DNA of 64,000 nucleotides from Ciona savignyi (GCA_000149265.1 CH002917.1:751304-815303); one strand, 5' to 3'; shown: positions 33,366-44,224, counted from the first letter of the stretch. The notes: generated by a model not told the origin, from the letters alone. Translations and numbers: made by a program.

Positions 33366-33899
33366 TTAATTAAATTCGAATTCATCGTTAATATCTAATG
33401 CTTGTTTTAGTGCTTCTCGGCGAATACGGATTACTTCAGGTTGCCTTGATTTAACTTGTTCCAGCATGAGTCTGTATTCTTTTGCATGTGCCTCCTTTAT
33501 TTCTTCCAATTGTGAACGCTTGTCTAATTTAAGTTGATCCACACTAAGTTTTGCTCTTATTTTCGTCTTGCAAACGTTATGTTGGTGACAGGCGCTTTCG
33601 TATACTGCAACAACGGACGCGACTTCTTCGAAACTAACTCCAAGTTCTCCGATTGAAGATGCCAATCTCTGAACATCTTCCAGAACAGTCCCCAACAAAC
33701 CAAGATGTTTGCTTAATCTTTGAAACTGAACTTCACACATCTGGCTCCTACTGTGCGCATCTTTGATCGCTTTTTCCACATTATTTGACCGGGAAACAGC
33801 ACATACCGAGTCCTTATGGATATTTTCCCAGTCAGATTGATATTTTTGTAATAATTCAGACCCAGCTTCTAGTTTAAGATTACCAGCAGTTACGTTCAT
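33366..33899 (-). CDS. DTNBP1: Dysbindin-like BLOC-1 subunit (177 aa, intronless)
   Basis: Single open frame from ATG at 33899 to TAA. The N-terminal part LLQKYQSDWENIHK resembles dysbindin's LLERYEDTW-type segment. The middle LGVSFEEVASVVAVYESAC resembles the SFEEVENNLLHLEDLC region. The rest is Lys/Glu-rich helix expected to form coiled coil (about residues 85-165). Family knowledge: dysbindin is a subunit of BLOC-1, which acts in trafficking to lysosome-related organelles. The protein is about half the length of human dysbindin, lacks the acidic C-terminal tail and has no intron. It may be a short orthologue or a retrocopy, but the frame is intact. Another coiled-coil family cannot be excluded without a profile search. 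Confidence 0.65.
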   Translation of the reverse strand: MNVTAGNLKLEAGSELLQKYQSDWENIHKDSVCAVSRSNNVEKAIKDAHSRSQMCEVQFQRLSKHLGLLGTVLEDVQRLASSIGELGVSFEEVASVVAVYESACHQHNVCKTKIRAKLSVDQLKLDKRSQLEEIKEAHAKEYRLMLEQVKSRQPEVIRIRREALKQALDINDEFEFN

Positions 33900-34964
33900 G
33901 CTTTTTAGTATACCGGTATCGTACGGGTACGTGAACTACTGTGTATTAAAAAGAGCTTATTACAATGCTGGAAGCATAATAACATCGAATACTAAATGCT
34001 GACGGCGGATTTTTGCTTAATCTCGTTCTGGGGGAAAACCCTGTTTACCGTAATGTTATTATGGGACCTTTTTGAGGAAAAGAACAACATGTTAGTTATG
34101 TTCGTACAATATAGTACAAAAGTGTGTGATAAATAGGATTTAAACTTTAATTTGTTGACATACATATAGGTTAACATACATGGTCTGGATCAGACATGGG
34201 CAAACTTAGGTCTTTGGGCCAAATTCGACACAAGGGGTCTTATATTCTGGCCTGCTGGATGTTACCAAAGTCCTACAAGACTAAATGGCGATGTCACAAC
34301 CATATGCCTATTTGTGCGTTGCTTGATGCAATAGTGCTTCCTGGTTTTAACTAGGGCGGCAACGATACTTGAACTACCGATATTCGCGGTTCCTTGGCCT
34401 GCGATTATCGGTATAGTTTAGGTAGGAACCTAAACATGGAGAATTCCCAAAATCGAAACTAAGGTCTTCGGCGCACTGAAATGCGTTTTTTATGACAATA
34501 AAATTATATTTAGGCTAAATAGGGCTTGTACATGAAATCAACCTTATTTCTAATTATTGCAATAACCTTACAAACCGATGTGTAAAACCTAGCACGCTTT
34601 ATACCTACTAGAGGAAGAATGACTATATTTTTGAGTCAGAAACGAAAAGTTTGGCAGGCGCCGATAAGTGTAGCTCACAAATATTGCGTTCGTTATTTTT
34701 TTTAATGTTTTTTAACTTTAATTAGCCTACACAAAACACCGTTTACACGTTGATTGTTTGATTGTTAACGTAATACAAACTAGACAGTGTAAACCACCAC
34801 TATTATTAAAACTCCTGTTGAGTGTTTGCTATATTATTCTGCATTCAGAAACGACCGGGTTCCCGAGTTACCTCGTCACCCTGGGTATATTTTATACAAA
34901 GTGTATAACGTTTTCTGCAAGCAGAAACTAATGGGTTGCCTAGTTCTTAATCCAAACTTAATAT
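33900..34964. other. Upstream region of the dysbindin-like gene; hAT-like end remnants
   Basis: No gene seen. CAGACATGGGCAAACTTAGG at 34191 and TAGGGCGGCAACGATAC at about 34352 look like starts of hAT-derived MITEs, but no matching right ends were found, so only remnants are claimed. Confidence 0.35.
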
Positions 34965-35253
34965 CCGGCCCGTGAGCCTAGCGGTTATGTGCGTCGCCTT
35001 TCAATCGAAAGGTTGCAGGTGCGAAACTGGTCGCTAGCTAGTCGGTTGTGTCTTTGGGCAAGGCACTTTACGGACATTGCCCGGACCCACCGGATTAATG
35101 GGTTCTACCAAATTGAAGGAACGTGTCCATACACAACACACTGCAATAGCTCCGGTAACCCGACGGTGGGGGCCAGGTGATCTGACGATTGCCCGTGTTA
35201 ACCACCTTGGTTTTCCCATTCACGGGGATAAACATGAATATCCTCTCCTATCC
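34965..35253 (+). repeat. Full-length SINE
   Basis: Complete order: head (GCCCGTGAGCCTAGCGGTTA, CTTTCAATCGAAAGGTTGCA), GGGCAAGGCACTTTACGGAC, CCGGTAACCCGACGGTGGG, CCCATTCACGGGGATAAACA, tail ATATCCTCTCCTATCC. A short head-only fragment of another copy follows at 35403-35505. Confidence 0.92.
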
Positions 35254-35739
35254 ATTTTTTTCTGAATAAAGCATTCAAGTAAAACCTTAAATAAAAGTAT
35301 GTAATCACGACCCAGTATTGGAACAGTCTTAAACGATTAAAGTAGAAAAACTCAATATAAATTAATGACCACACTGCTAAAACGCCTCTTGCATTTTTCA
35401 CTTATCGGGCCAATTAGGTAAGTAGGATAATCCGTTCCATTTCAGTCTAATTGTTGCAGTTTCGATACTGGTCGGAAGCTAGTCGGTTGTGTCCTTGAGC
35501 TAGGTGAGGGAAAAGCTACCTACAAAATATATTAAAAAATACGATTTAAGTACAGCGGACCGACGTTGGGCTTTCTCAACGTTAAACTTCCTCCTTTATA
35601 GGAAACATCGTTAACCGTTGGGCGAGTAGTCCCTAGTGTTCTGCAACATTTTTTACTTGAGGCTCATTTAGAAACTTACCACATTTAACGGCACATAGGC
35701 GTCTGTATAATTCAACGTTTGACACTTTAACTGGGGAGT

Positions 35740-36240
35740 TTACCCTCTGTAGGTGCACCTTTGGCGTTGTATATTAGCACTCGGTGCTTCTGCGCGTAGC
35801 TCGAATATGCCACTGACTCCGAATTCGACTCCAAGATCGAACCCACGCTTGTTAAAAGTTAGTTGTTTATTGTCAAAAGTTGTCAAAGAACACACGAATA
35901 AATCAAAGCACTTTACTGGGGAATCGATTCGCAGCGACCGACTCGCGTCGTAATAACTGCGCGATGCGATTATTACACAGTTTGTTTTCCTTTGCGACTT
36001 GTCAACTGGTTCTTTGTTCAAACCGGCAGATGCAACTTTTGCCTTGTTCTTTCTGTGTCGACTGTGCGACCAAGACCAGGAACTTAAGCCGCTCCCGGCC
36101 GCAAATCCCTTGCTGGTTTTCCGGTAGAGCTCACGCCGTTCTTTGACTCTCTGCTGTCTCTTAGTTCTTCTTCTGTTAGAGTTCCACCCACGGCCAAGTC
36201 TGCAGTTTATCCAAAAAAAAAACTCGTTTATATCGGCCAC
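35740..36240 (-). CDS. Doubtful ORF (166 codons); possible 3' end of a retroelement
   Basis: The open frame is intronless and has an Arg/Lys-rich N-terminal half (RRRTKRQQRVKERRELYRK). It has no recognised domain. On the minus strand a purine-rich segment (AAAGGAAAACAAAC, about 35980-35995) is followed by TGTGTAATAATCGC. About 150 bp later come AATAAA and TTTTAACA. That would fit a polypurine tract followed by a short TG...CA long terminal repeat, with the ORF as the end of a pol gene. No second LTR was found. The lower part of the frame (35740-35850) may be spurious. Confidence 0.25.
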   Translation of the reverse strand: MADINEFFFWINCRLGRGWNSNRRRTKRQQRVKERRELYRKTSKGFAAGSGLSSWSWSHSRHRKNKAKVASAGLNKEPVDKSQRKTNCVIIASRSYYDASRSLRIDSPVKCFDLFVCSLTTFDNKQLTFNKRGFDLGVEFGVSGIFELRAEAPSANIQRQRCTYRG

Positions 36241-36928
36241 TTATGTCCAGTAAGTCCAAGCACACGACCACGCCCTTCTCACGTCGTCGCACATCACCAG
36301 GCCTGGCAACTCGTGACGAATATATACGTCATAAAACATTCTTCCATTACGTCATACCTTAAGGTGTTTCCAGGATGATTCTGCGGTTTCCAAATGAAAT
36401 GAAGTCATCTTATCGCAGATGTTTGGATAATTGTGGTTAATACATGGGACGATTCCCGCATAGAATGTGATGTCTTCTGACAAGCTACATACATTTGATA
36501 TTATATCAGGGAAGTGTATGACAGCCGCAATCTTCAAATTTGCAAAACCTAAAAGCGTTTTTGGTAAAAAATATTTTGTTCAAAGAGAAATACCAAACAG
36601 CAACCTTTATTTATACTGCATATATAACATCACATAAATTTAATTTGTTGGAAGATATTTAACTTTGAATAACATTCATCCGACCTTAAAACTGACCCGT
36701 TAAAAACAACAACGACGTATTAATAAGTTTTAGTTTGTTTAAAAAAAACATCCAACAGCTAGCTAATCAATGATTACCTTCAAGGTACATATATTTTTAT
36801 GGCGCAAGCATACATGCCCTTTTAGTGCGATTCCACAGTTAGGGCATATATAAAGCTGTTATTGTATAGTCTGGGTTTCCATATAAGGATACGTAAGTAT
36901 TTATCGCCTGGGAACGACACAGATGTGC

Positions 36929-36945
36929 CAGATGGTTTGTTCCCA
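36929..36945 (+). promoter_or_regulatory. Candidate E-box/TC-box pair, upstream copy
   Basis: CAGATG (36929-36934) and TTCCCA (36940-36945), start-to-start spacing 11 bp, in the first copy of the duplicated P1 upstream region. It matches the layout of vertebrate PTF1 sites (E-box plus TTTCCCA-type box one helical turn apart). The function here is inference. Confidence 0.35.
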
Positions 36946-37683
36946 CCCAGTCGTTTCCCACATTAAATTTTATACGTTTGCCAAATTAAATATAGGAAAC
37001 ATCGTTAACTGTTGGGCGAGCAGTGGGCTGCAACATTTTTTACTCGGGGCTCATTTAGAAACTTATCACATTTGACGGCACATTGCCGTCTGTATATTAT
37101 AAGCTCTTCTGACAAGCTACATACATTTGATATTATATCAGGGAAGTGTCTGACAGCCATATTCTTCAAATGTGCAAAACCTTAAAGCGTTTTGGTAAAA
37201 ACGTGTTTAAAAAAATGTTTTGCCGCGGCACACCTGCCATTGTTTTACAGCACAGTAGGGTGTTGCGGCCCACTGGTTGCGAAACACTGGACTGGAGCGA
37301 GCGTAAGCGGACGTGTCATATTGTTTGTTCAAAGAAAAACACCCAAAAAACAACTTATATTTATAATGCGTATATAACAACACATACTTTTTACATTTTG
37401 TTGGAAGATATTTATCTTTAAATAACAGTCACCAGACCTTGAAACCGACCCGTTGAAACAACAACGACGTATTAATAAGTTTTAGTTTGTTAAAAAAAAT
37501 ATCCAACAACTAGCTAATCAATGATTACCTTCAAGGTACCTACTTTTTTATCGCGCAAACATACACCATGCCTTTTATGGCGATTCCACAGTTAGGGCAT
37601 ATAATTAGCTGTTATTGTATAGTCTGAGTTTCCATATATCAGGATACGTAAATATTTATCACCTGGGGACGACAAAGATGTGC

Positions 37684-37700
37684 CAGATGGTTTGTTCCCA
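37684..37700 (+). promoter_or_regulatory. Candidate E-box/TC-box pair about 160 bp upstream of the P1 TATA box
   Basis: Same CAGATG-N5-TTCCCA arrangement as at 36929, conserved between diverged duplicates whose surroundings have changed. PTF1 drives digestive-enzyme genes in vertebrates. These proteases look like digestive enzymes. Confidence 0.4.
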
Positions 37701-37843
37701 CCCAGTCGTTTCCTACATTAAATTTTATACGTTTGCCAAATAAAACTTCACGGCCAGGTTGCTAAAGGAAAACCGTGAGAATGCAATCAACTGTTGCTGA
37801 CAAATATATTCATGAGAACAAGTTCAGGTGTCAAAAAAACTTG

Positions 37844-37850
37844 TATAAAA
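37844..37850 (+). promoter_or_regulatory. TATA box of P1
   Basis: TATAAAA 56 bp upstream of the P1 start codon. The upstream sequence of P1 differs from that shared by P2-P4. Confidence 0.75.
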
Positions 37851-37905
37851 GTTCGGCAGAAAGAAGCATTGGTATCTACAAGTTCAAGTTAACTAAAAGA
37901 ATTCA

Positions 37906-38958
37906 ATGATGAAGATCTTCGCACTCCTTGCTTTCGGTAAGTGGGATCTAACTAACTATTTCTTCCAGAGTTCATAATATATTATCTTCAGTGCTTATCG
38001 CACAATCCGCTCGATCTGAGGACCGAATTGTCGGTGGTAACGACGTGACCTCAACCTCATTCGCTCCATGGCAAGTATCCCTCCAGAAGAGTGGAAGTCA
38101 CTTCTGCGGAGGATCCATCATCACGGCAACTACAATCATGTGTGCTGCCCACTGTGTCCAAAGGTAAGATATCCAATGAATTATTGTATGTCAGTAAAAC
38201 ACTCGACTTTTACGATTAAATTCTTTTTTCAGCCCAGCCAGCTCCACCACTGTTGTCGCTGGAACCGTTGACTACAGGAACCCAGGACAAGCCCGCACAG
38301 CAATCAGGTGGTTGTCCCATCCCCAATACAGTTCAAGGACCATTGACTACGATTATTCGATCATCACCATTTCTGCTCTCTCGTTCAACAGCGGTGTAAG
38401 TTCATGCCAGGTTTTAACTAAAACTGATCATAAACCAACTTTACCTGCCTCAGGTTCAAGCAATTGAAGTTGCCAACAAAGAATACGCAGCCGGAACTCA
38501 AGCTCTTATGACCGGATGGGGAAAGACCAGCGGTGGAATTTTCGGACAAATCCCAATCAACATGCAGGTATTGTAAGCCAACATTTTATAACATATTTAT
38601 ATATAACCCCATATCCCAATTATTTTTGCAGTACGGATACACTTATTTGATCTCTAACGCAAAGTGTGCTGAAACATGGGGATCTCAAGTCACTGACAGA
38701 ATGCAATGTGCCAATGATAACAGCAACAGCGCTTGCAACGTAAGTTTTGCGTTTATTAAGACTCAAACTTAAACCAACTTTTAACGGGTAAACCTCCAGG
38801 GTGATTCCGGTGGCCCACTTGCTGTCAGTGATGGTGGCGTATGGAAGTTGGTAGGAAACACCTCGTGGGGAGCAAGCGGTTGCACAACCTCTGCCCCCTC
38901 AGCATGGTCCAAGAACTCAGCTGTGTACAGCTGGATCCAATCCAACGGTGGAATCTAA
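37906..38958 (+). CDS. Secreted chymotrypsin-like serine protease P1 (6 exons, 248 aa)
   Basis: Exons: 37906-37936, 37992-38163, 38233-38395, 38454-38567, 38632-38739, 38800-38958, all GT-AG, phases consistent. A signal peptide ([15 protein letters not shown]) and a short propeptide end at Arg22, before IVGG (mature N-terminus, residue 23). The catalytic triad is His64 (AAHC), Asp108 (IDYDYS) and Ser199 (GDSGGP). Six cysteines fit disulfides 42-58, 168-182 and 191-220 (chymotrypsin numbering). The residue six before the catalytic Ser is Ser193 (position 189), with Gly at 216 and Ser at 226. This predicts a chymotrypsin/elastase-2-type pocket, not the Asp189 of trypsin. MM at the start gives one extra residue over P2-P4. 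AATAAA is at 38991. Confidence 0.95.
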
Positions 38959-38990
38959 GCGTTTCGCCAATATCATGATTAATCATGATC

Positions 38991-38996
38991 AATAAA
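38991..38996 (+). terminator. Poly(A) signal of P1
   Basis: AATAAA 33 bp after the stop. The surrounding CATGATCAATAAAAATCAAA is shared with P2 and P3 but not P4. Confidence 0.8.
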
Positions 38997-39420
38997 AATC
39001 AAAATGTTAAAGCAGTGTGTTTACTATGGCAACTTACTTTAGAACAGATATAATTCAGGTGCAGAATAACCACGGCTTTATCGCAATACGTACAAAATGT
39101 TAAGGAAGCGTTGGACAATTTATTATTCCTATCTTTTTATTGCAAACCGACCTCACAAAAGGTCTGTCACAAATTCTCCCACCGGAAGATTTTTTTCCTA
39201 ATTTAAAATTAAAGCTTGGATCTGCAACCTCAACTCAAAATTCTACACAATTTTACTTAAACATTTTGAGCTAGTGCCCCTCCGTACATCGGCAACCTTT
39301 TTTAAGGAAAACAGCTCATATATGCAAGTTACCTATATTCTTTGTTAAGAATAAAACATATTCGTTAAGAATAACTTGTTTATAATAACAAGTAGCCTAT
39401 GTTCAAAAATGGAGTTTGTT
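38997..39420 (+). repeat. 3' flank of P1, duplicated after P2 and P3
   Basis: The sequence from GTTAAAGCAGTGTGTTTACT to about TAAGAATAACTTGTTTATAA is found after P1 (39006-39390), P2 (45460-45905) and, more diverged, P3 (49700-50160). It contains CACAAAAGGTCTGTCAC, also present near 9150, so part of it is an older dispersed repeat. No gene. Confidence 0.85.
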
Positions 39421-39585
39421 TAGAAATTTGGTCTTAAGAAATCAGTTTAGTTACAATTCACAATTATCTAAAGTTTTCTTTAAAGAATCAAGCCCATTAT
39501 TGCTTTGTCATGCAATAGAGGAAGAGCCAACAGGTCATACTTAATATATGCTCTTATGATCATTTATATATTTTAAAACTTCTGA

Positions 39586-40200
39586 CAGATTAGTTTAGTG
39601 GGTTACAAGGCACTTAACGGAGATTGCCTAAAGCTCTAAACCAGCGTTTCTCAAACTATGGGTCGCGACCCACCGGTGGGTCGCGAAAGGAATCTTGGTG
39701 GGTCGTGAAAAGTTATAGAAAGCTCTGATTACCTATACTGGCTATTTCCTATACAAAAATCAAGGGGAAATTATCATAATTGTGACATCACACAATCTTG
39801 TGTCACATCACACAAAGTATAAGCAAATTTTTCGTTTATTTCACCGTGTCCGCGTGAGCGTAAAATATTTGCCTGGGATACATAATTCCAGAGGTGTGTT
39901 CCATTGCAACGATAGCGTAACCTAGAAACCAACAACAACTATATATAAAGTTAAGTGGGTCGCCATAAATTGTGGTAATTAATAGTGGGACCCAACTCTA
40001 AAAAGTTTGAGAACCACTGCTCTAAACTATGGGTGGAATAATGGATTCTACCAAATTGAAAGAACGTCTAAATTATACACAACGTATTGCTATAGCTCCA
40101 GTAACCCGACGGCGGGCGCAAGTTGATCTGACGTATGTCCGGGTGTTAAACGACTATTGTGTTTTCCCATTTACGGGGATAACACGAATATATTACCCCA
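39586..40200 (+). repeat. SINE split by a hAT-type insertion
   Basis: Left part 39586-39641: head with an internal deletion, GACAGATTAGTTTAGTGGG, then CAAGGCACTTAACGGAGATT. Right part 40020-40200: GGATTCTACCAAATTGAAAG, CCGACGGCGGGCGCAAG, CCCATTTACGGGGATAA. The two parts join at the duplicated CTCTAAAC. Confidence 0.82.
39642..40019. mobile_element. hAT (Charlie-like) MITE, 378 bp, target duplication CTCTAAAC
   Basis: Tips CAGCGTTTCTCAAACTATGG and, reverse-complemented, CAGTGGTTCTCAAACTTTTT. CTCTAAAC lies directly on both sides (39634-39641, 40020-40027). A subterminal GGGTCGCGACCCACCGGTGG is followed by a second GGGTCGCG, and GTGGGTCGCC recurs near the right end. No transposase frame. Confidence 0.9.
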
Positions 40201-40440
40201 TGAAACAGGAAAACATTAACTGACTTTACATGCAGAATGGATGGCCTGTACTATAAACCAATTCTATAAGTAATAGCACGGGTTAACAAAGTTGGAAAAA
40301 TTAAACTACACATCGGTGGTAAAAAAATATTCGCAAATTTATCCGATGCTATTCAAATCTATAAGTTGAGTCGAACTGTCGCGAATTTTGCGTTTAGTGT
40401 ATGTGATCCCATAACCCTGTTTTAACGGTCAATCGTAAGC

Positions 40441-40781
40441 GGTACCTCTAAATACTACAGGACCGCTTGGATCGCATGGAGCGCTTAAATCGCTTGGAGC
40501 GCTTGGATCGCTTATACTTCGTAATTACAAAAGCTAAGATTTTAATGTTAGGGTTGGGGTTAAAAGCGCTTGAATCGCTTATTACACTTCGTAATTACAA
40601 AAGCCATGATATTAATGTTAGGGTTGGGGTTAAAGTTAGTTCTGGGGTTAAGATTAGTGTTTGGGACAGGGTTAGAATTACTTTCCATAGCAATCTAACT
40701 TAGATTAGATTATCTAAGTGATCCAAGCACTCCAAGCGATCCAGGTGATCCAAGCGGTCCTGTAGTATTTAGAGGCACCCG
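40441..40781. mobile_element. MITE-like element with 25-bp inverted ends and CGCTTGGAT repeats
   Basis: The left tip GGTACCTCTAAATACTACAG and the reverse complement of the right tip GGTGCCTCTAAATACTACAG differ by one base and continue into GACCGCTTGGATC. Inside the left tip are iterated CGCTTGGA/CGCTTAAA words, and inside the right tip their reverse complement (TCCAAGCG). The core has ATTAATGTTAGGGTTGGGGT twice. The right half also occurs at 1140-1276. No target duplication was recognised. Confidence 0.7.
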
Positions 40782-40889
40782 TCTGTCTTAGTGTACTATA
40801 AGTAATACATCTTTATAATAGGGCGATTTACTAAAATGTATAAGTGCGACTTCAAAAAAAATAAATAAATAAGACGCCAACGTTACTTT

Positions 40890-41830
40890 CTTTAATCGTT
40901 ATCTACACTAAGCACTCAAAACTTTATCATAAATCCAAAATACTTAATGAAATTCGGTACGCTTATTGGAAGGTACAACGAGAACTGCACACCTAAATCC
41001 ATTCAGGTCGAACAACGGTAAAGTGCGAAAAACTAGAGTCTAAAACCAATAATCTGTGCATTTGGGAAGACTCAACGCCTGCAGGGGTGGTTATGTAAGT
41101 TGGGAGTTAGTAGGAAATTTTAGAAATAATATGTGTAAATGGCGCACGGCTAAATGAAACCTTCTGTCGCAGCGCTTTTCTTATTATCGTTATATATTGC
41201 GCGATTATATTTTTCAAATGTCTGGGGTTTTCTTTCTAGCCCTATCGGAATAACTGTATTAACCTATACCTTTTTACTGTACAGTTTTACCAGAGCAACT
41301 AAAACACAATGCTCTTAATTAAATCCGCGCATAAAAAAAGAACCAAGCCCATTGTTTGGTCATATAAAGTTATTTGATGTCATACTCTGGTAAGTGGAAA
41401 AACAAAAATTATAATTTGAGCCAGCAATCCTATTCAAAAAACTTACCAAAAGTATGACATAAATAAGTCACACTTTAAGGTCAAATTAAACTAAATAAAT
41501 GCGAATTAAGTTTGTGACATCTTATTTTAAGGATGAGCTTAATTAATTGCTATCACGACAGCTTTTTTGCAGAAGATAATCACAACAACTGAGCTTTATA
41601 CCCAACCAATGTTAAACCACTGCAATTAAAATTATGTTAATTTTTAGTAGAATTAGGTAGAAGTGATTGGTTTGTAGCAGCGCTTTAGCTTTAGACGGAG
41701 TTTAACAAGTGTAAAGACAAGGAGTAAACAGAGGTCAGGTATTTTAATTGGGTTATCGCGCAGCGTGCAGCCACTTAAAGCACTGTAGTTACATAGGGGC
41801 ATAGCTTAGGTATAGGTAGGTTAAAGCTGG
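40890..41830 (+). repeat. Upstream block of P2, paralogous to the P4 upstream and partly to the P3 upstream
   Basis: From TTTAATCGTTATCTACAC (40893) onward, this matches 52352-52437 and then 59675-60300 upstream of P4. From about 41183 it matches 45930-46580 upstream of P3. Shared words include AAATGTCTGGGGTTTTCTTT and AAGTTATTTGATGTCATA. No gene; the block is a marker of segmental duplication. Confidence 0.85.
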
Positions 41831-43455
41831 AGGTTCCGTGACAACTGAACCCCTTACAACTGAACCCCAACAATTGAACCCCTTACAACTGAACCCCTTT
41901 TAACTGAACCCCTTTACAACTGAACCCATTTCAATTGAACCCCTTTACAACTGAACCTCTTTTAACTGAACCCCTTTACAACTGAACCCCTTTTAACTGA
42001 ACTCCCACAACTAAACTCCTTATAATTGAACCCTTTTACAACTAAACCCCTACAACTGAACCCCTTACAACTGAACCCCTTTTAACTGAACCCCTTTACA
42101 ACTAAACCCCTTTACAACTGAACCCATTTCAATTGAACCCCTTTACAACTGAACCTCTTTTAACTGAACCCCTTTACAACTGAACCCCTTTTAACTGAAC
42201 TCCCACAACTAAACTCCTTATAATTGAACCCTTTTACAACTAAACCCCTACAACTCAACCCCTTTCAACTGAACCCCTTTCAACTGCAGCCCTTTTTTAA
42301 CTAAACCACTTACAACTTAACCCCTTTTAACTAAACCGCTTATAACTAAACCCTTTTACAACTAAAACCCTTACAACTAAACCCTACAACTGAACCCATT
42401 TCAATTGAACCCCTTAACAACTGAACCTCTTTTAACTGAACCCCTTTACAACTGAACCCCTTTTAACTGAACTCCCACATCTAAACTCCTTATAATTGAA
42501 CCCTTTTACAACTGAACCCCTTTTAACTGAACCCCTACAACTAAACGCCTTATAATTGAACCCTTTTACAACTAAACCCCTTACAACTGAACCCCTACAA
42601 CTCAACCCCTTTCAACTGAATCCCTTTCAACTGCAGCCCTTTTTTAACTAAACCTCTTACAACTTATGCCCTCACAACTTAACCCCTTTTAACTAAACCC
42701 CTTATAACTGAACCCTTTTACAACTAAAACCCTTACAACTTAACCCCTTATAACTAAACTCCTTTCAACTAAACCCCCTTCAACTGAAACCCTTTTAACC
42801 GAACCCCTTACAACTTAACCTCTTACAACTGCAGCCCTTTTTTAACTAAACCTCTTACAACTTATGCCCTCACAACTTAACCCCTTTTAACTGAACCCCT
42901 TACAACTTAACCTTTTACCTTTTAAAATCTACTTGACAACAGAAGCCCCTACATTAACACATTAGGCCACACAGAAATAATTTATTAATTCTTTCTTTAA
43001 CTGTCAATTAAGTTTAATAAATTGTATACTGCCGTTTAAATTTGGTTTACCCAGAGTGTCGTAACATCTTTTAAACTAATGATGAAAACAAACTTAGAAC
43101 GTAAAACTTTATTAGTATTCAATTTGGTACATGACGACGTCATCGGGCTTAAGTTTTTCAAGGGTTCAGTTGAAAGGGATTCAGTTGTAAGGGGTTCAGT
43201 TGTAGGGGTTCAGTTGTAAGGGGTTCAGTTGTAAAAGGGTTTATTTGTAAGGGGTTTAGTTGTAGGGGTTCAGTTAAAATGGGTTCAGTTGTAAAGGGGT
43301 TCAGTTGAAAGGGGTTCATTTGTAAAGGGGTTAATTTAAAAGGGGTTCATTTGTAAAGGGGTTCAGTTAAAAGGGGTTTAGTTGTAAAGGGGTTCAGTTG
43401 TAGGGGTGCAGTTGTAGGGGGTTCAGTTGTAAGGGATTCAGTTGACTGGTCACCG
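41831..43455. mobile_element. Foldback-type element upstream of P2 built of 16-bp repeats (1625 bp)
   Basis: The left arm (41840-42928) is a tandem array of ACAACTGAACCCCTTT-type units, about 70. After a spacer of about 230 bp (42930-43155), the right arm (43157-43446) is the same unit in inverted orientation (GGGGTTCAGTTGTAAA), about 19. The outermost bases are CCGTGAC-AACTGAACCCC and, reversed, CGGTGACCAGTCAACTGAAT. AAGCTGG lies directly outside both ends (41824-41830, 43456-43462), a likely 7-bp target duplication. Long arms of tandem repeats are the hallmark of foldback elements. No protein is encoded. Confidence 0.75.
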
Positions 43456-44217
43456 AAGCTGGGAGAGCTGTCAGCCCAAAAGCGGTCTTACCGATTCCTC
43501 TCCGATATTAAGGAATTAAACACTGTTTATATAATACTCGTAACAGGAAACACATGTTTGTACACGAGGCTTGGTAGGCAGACTTTGCGGGAAACCATTC
43601 ATCAACTGAATTGACAAAAAGCGGAAACTGATCAAACTTCGCATGCACAAAATATGAACGTATGGCATGTTGAAACGGTGCCTAAAGCAACCAAAAACGC
43701 TATTAGTCCTATGCACTGTTTAGATGCTGATTAAACATATTTAAAAGCGATTTTTAAATCTTTTTTATTATAGAATTATAGATAATATATTAAGCCATTA
43801 GCAACTTAATGCAATATATATTAATAGCTTAGTGGTTTAAAATTTTGTCACCCAATCGACATATATCGCAGGATAAAACCGATACCTATAGTCAGTCGGG
43901 TTATTCTTGAGCAAGGCACCTGGCAGGCAAACTATAAGTCATTTTATAATTTATGATAGGTAGGTTGTCGTAGGCTTATTAGGTTAAACGAAAACAGAAT
44001 CGCTTGTCCATCGACCCACGTATGTATGTTTGCTCTTTGAGAATAAGTTGAATGATCTATTTAAGGCACCTCAATTTCGACACATAGAACTTATTTTATA
44101 CATACAATGCTGAAAAACACACAAAAGTTGCGTAAACACCATTTGACCCTTCCATGACGCATCGTGAGATATATTTGGAATCATTTCTGAGAACTAGTCC
44201 AGATGGTGGGCAAGCTG

Positions 44218-44224
44218 TATAAAA
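44218..44224 (+). promoter_or_regulatory. TATA box of P2
   Basis: TATAAAA 69 bp upstream of the start codon, inside a block conserved in P2, P3 and P4 (CATGACGCATCGTGAGATAT, then CAGATGGTGGGCAAG just before the TATA box). Confidence 0.8.

Larger units (their letters stand above)
36478..37741 (+). repeat. Direct duplication of the region upstream of protease gene P1
   Basis: 36478-36987 and 37107-37741 are diverged direct copies. Both begin CTGACAAGCTACATACATTT, share CAATGATTACCTTCAAGGTA, and end with CAGATGGTTTGTTCCCACCC and TTTTATACGTTTGCCAAAT. The second copy carries an extra segment of about 70 bp (37221-37289) whose reverse complement starts CAGTGTTTCGCAACCAGTGG, a hAT-like end. A related piece, TGCAACATTTTTTACT with GGCTCATTTAGAAACTTA, occurs at 35640-35700 and 37030-37080. 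Confidence 0.8.

Noticed and set aside
34191-34370. Complete hAT insertion
   Set aside because: Two hAT-like starts were seen, but no matching right end or target duplication, so only remnants are claimed.
35753-36146. Plus-strand ORFs of 66 and 88 codons
   Set aside because: They are antisense to each other's and to the minus-strand frame, with no recognisable domain. At most one strand could be coding.
38068-38271. Plus-strand ORFs within the protease genes (also 38533-38772, 44905-45194, 48832-49041)
   Set aside because: They are out-of-frame shadows of protease exons that run into introns. The spliced models explain the same bases better.
43516-43716. Minus-strand ORF of 66 codons, repeated at 47819-48004
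   Set aside because: It is present in both copies only because of the segmental duplication. The second copy has a frameshifting indel and no motif, so it is not maintained as coding.
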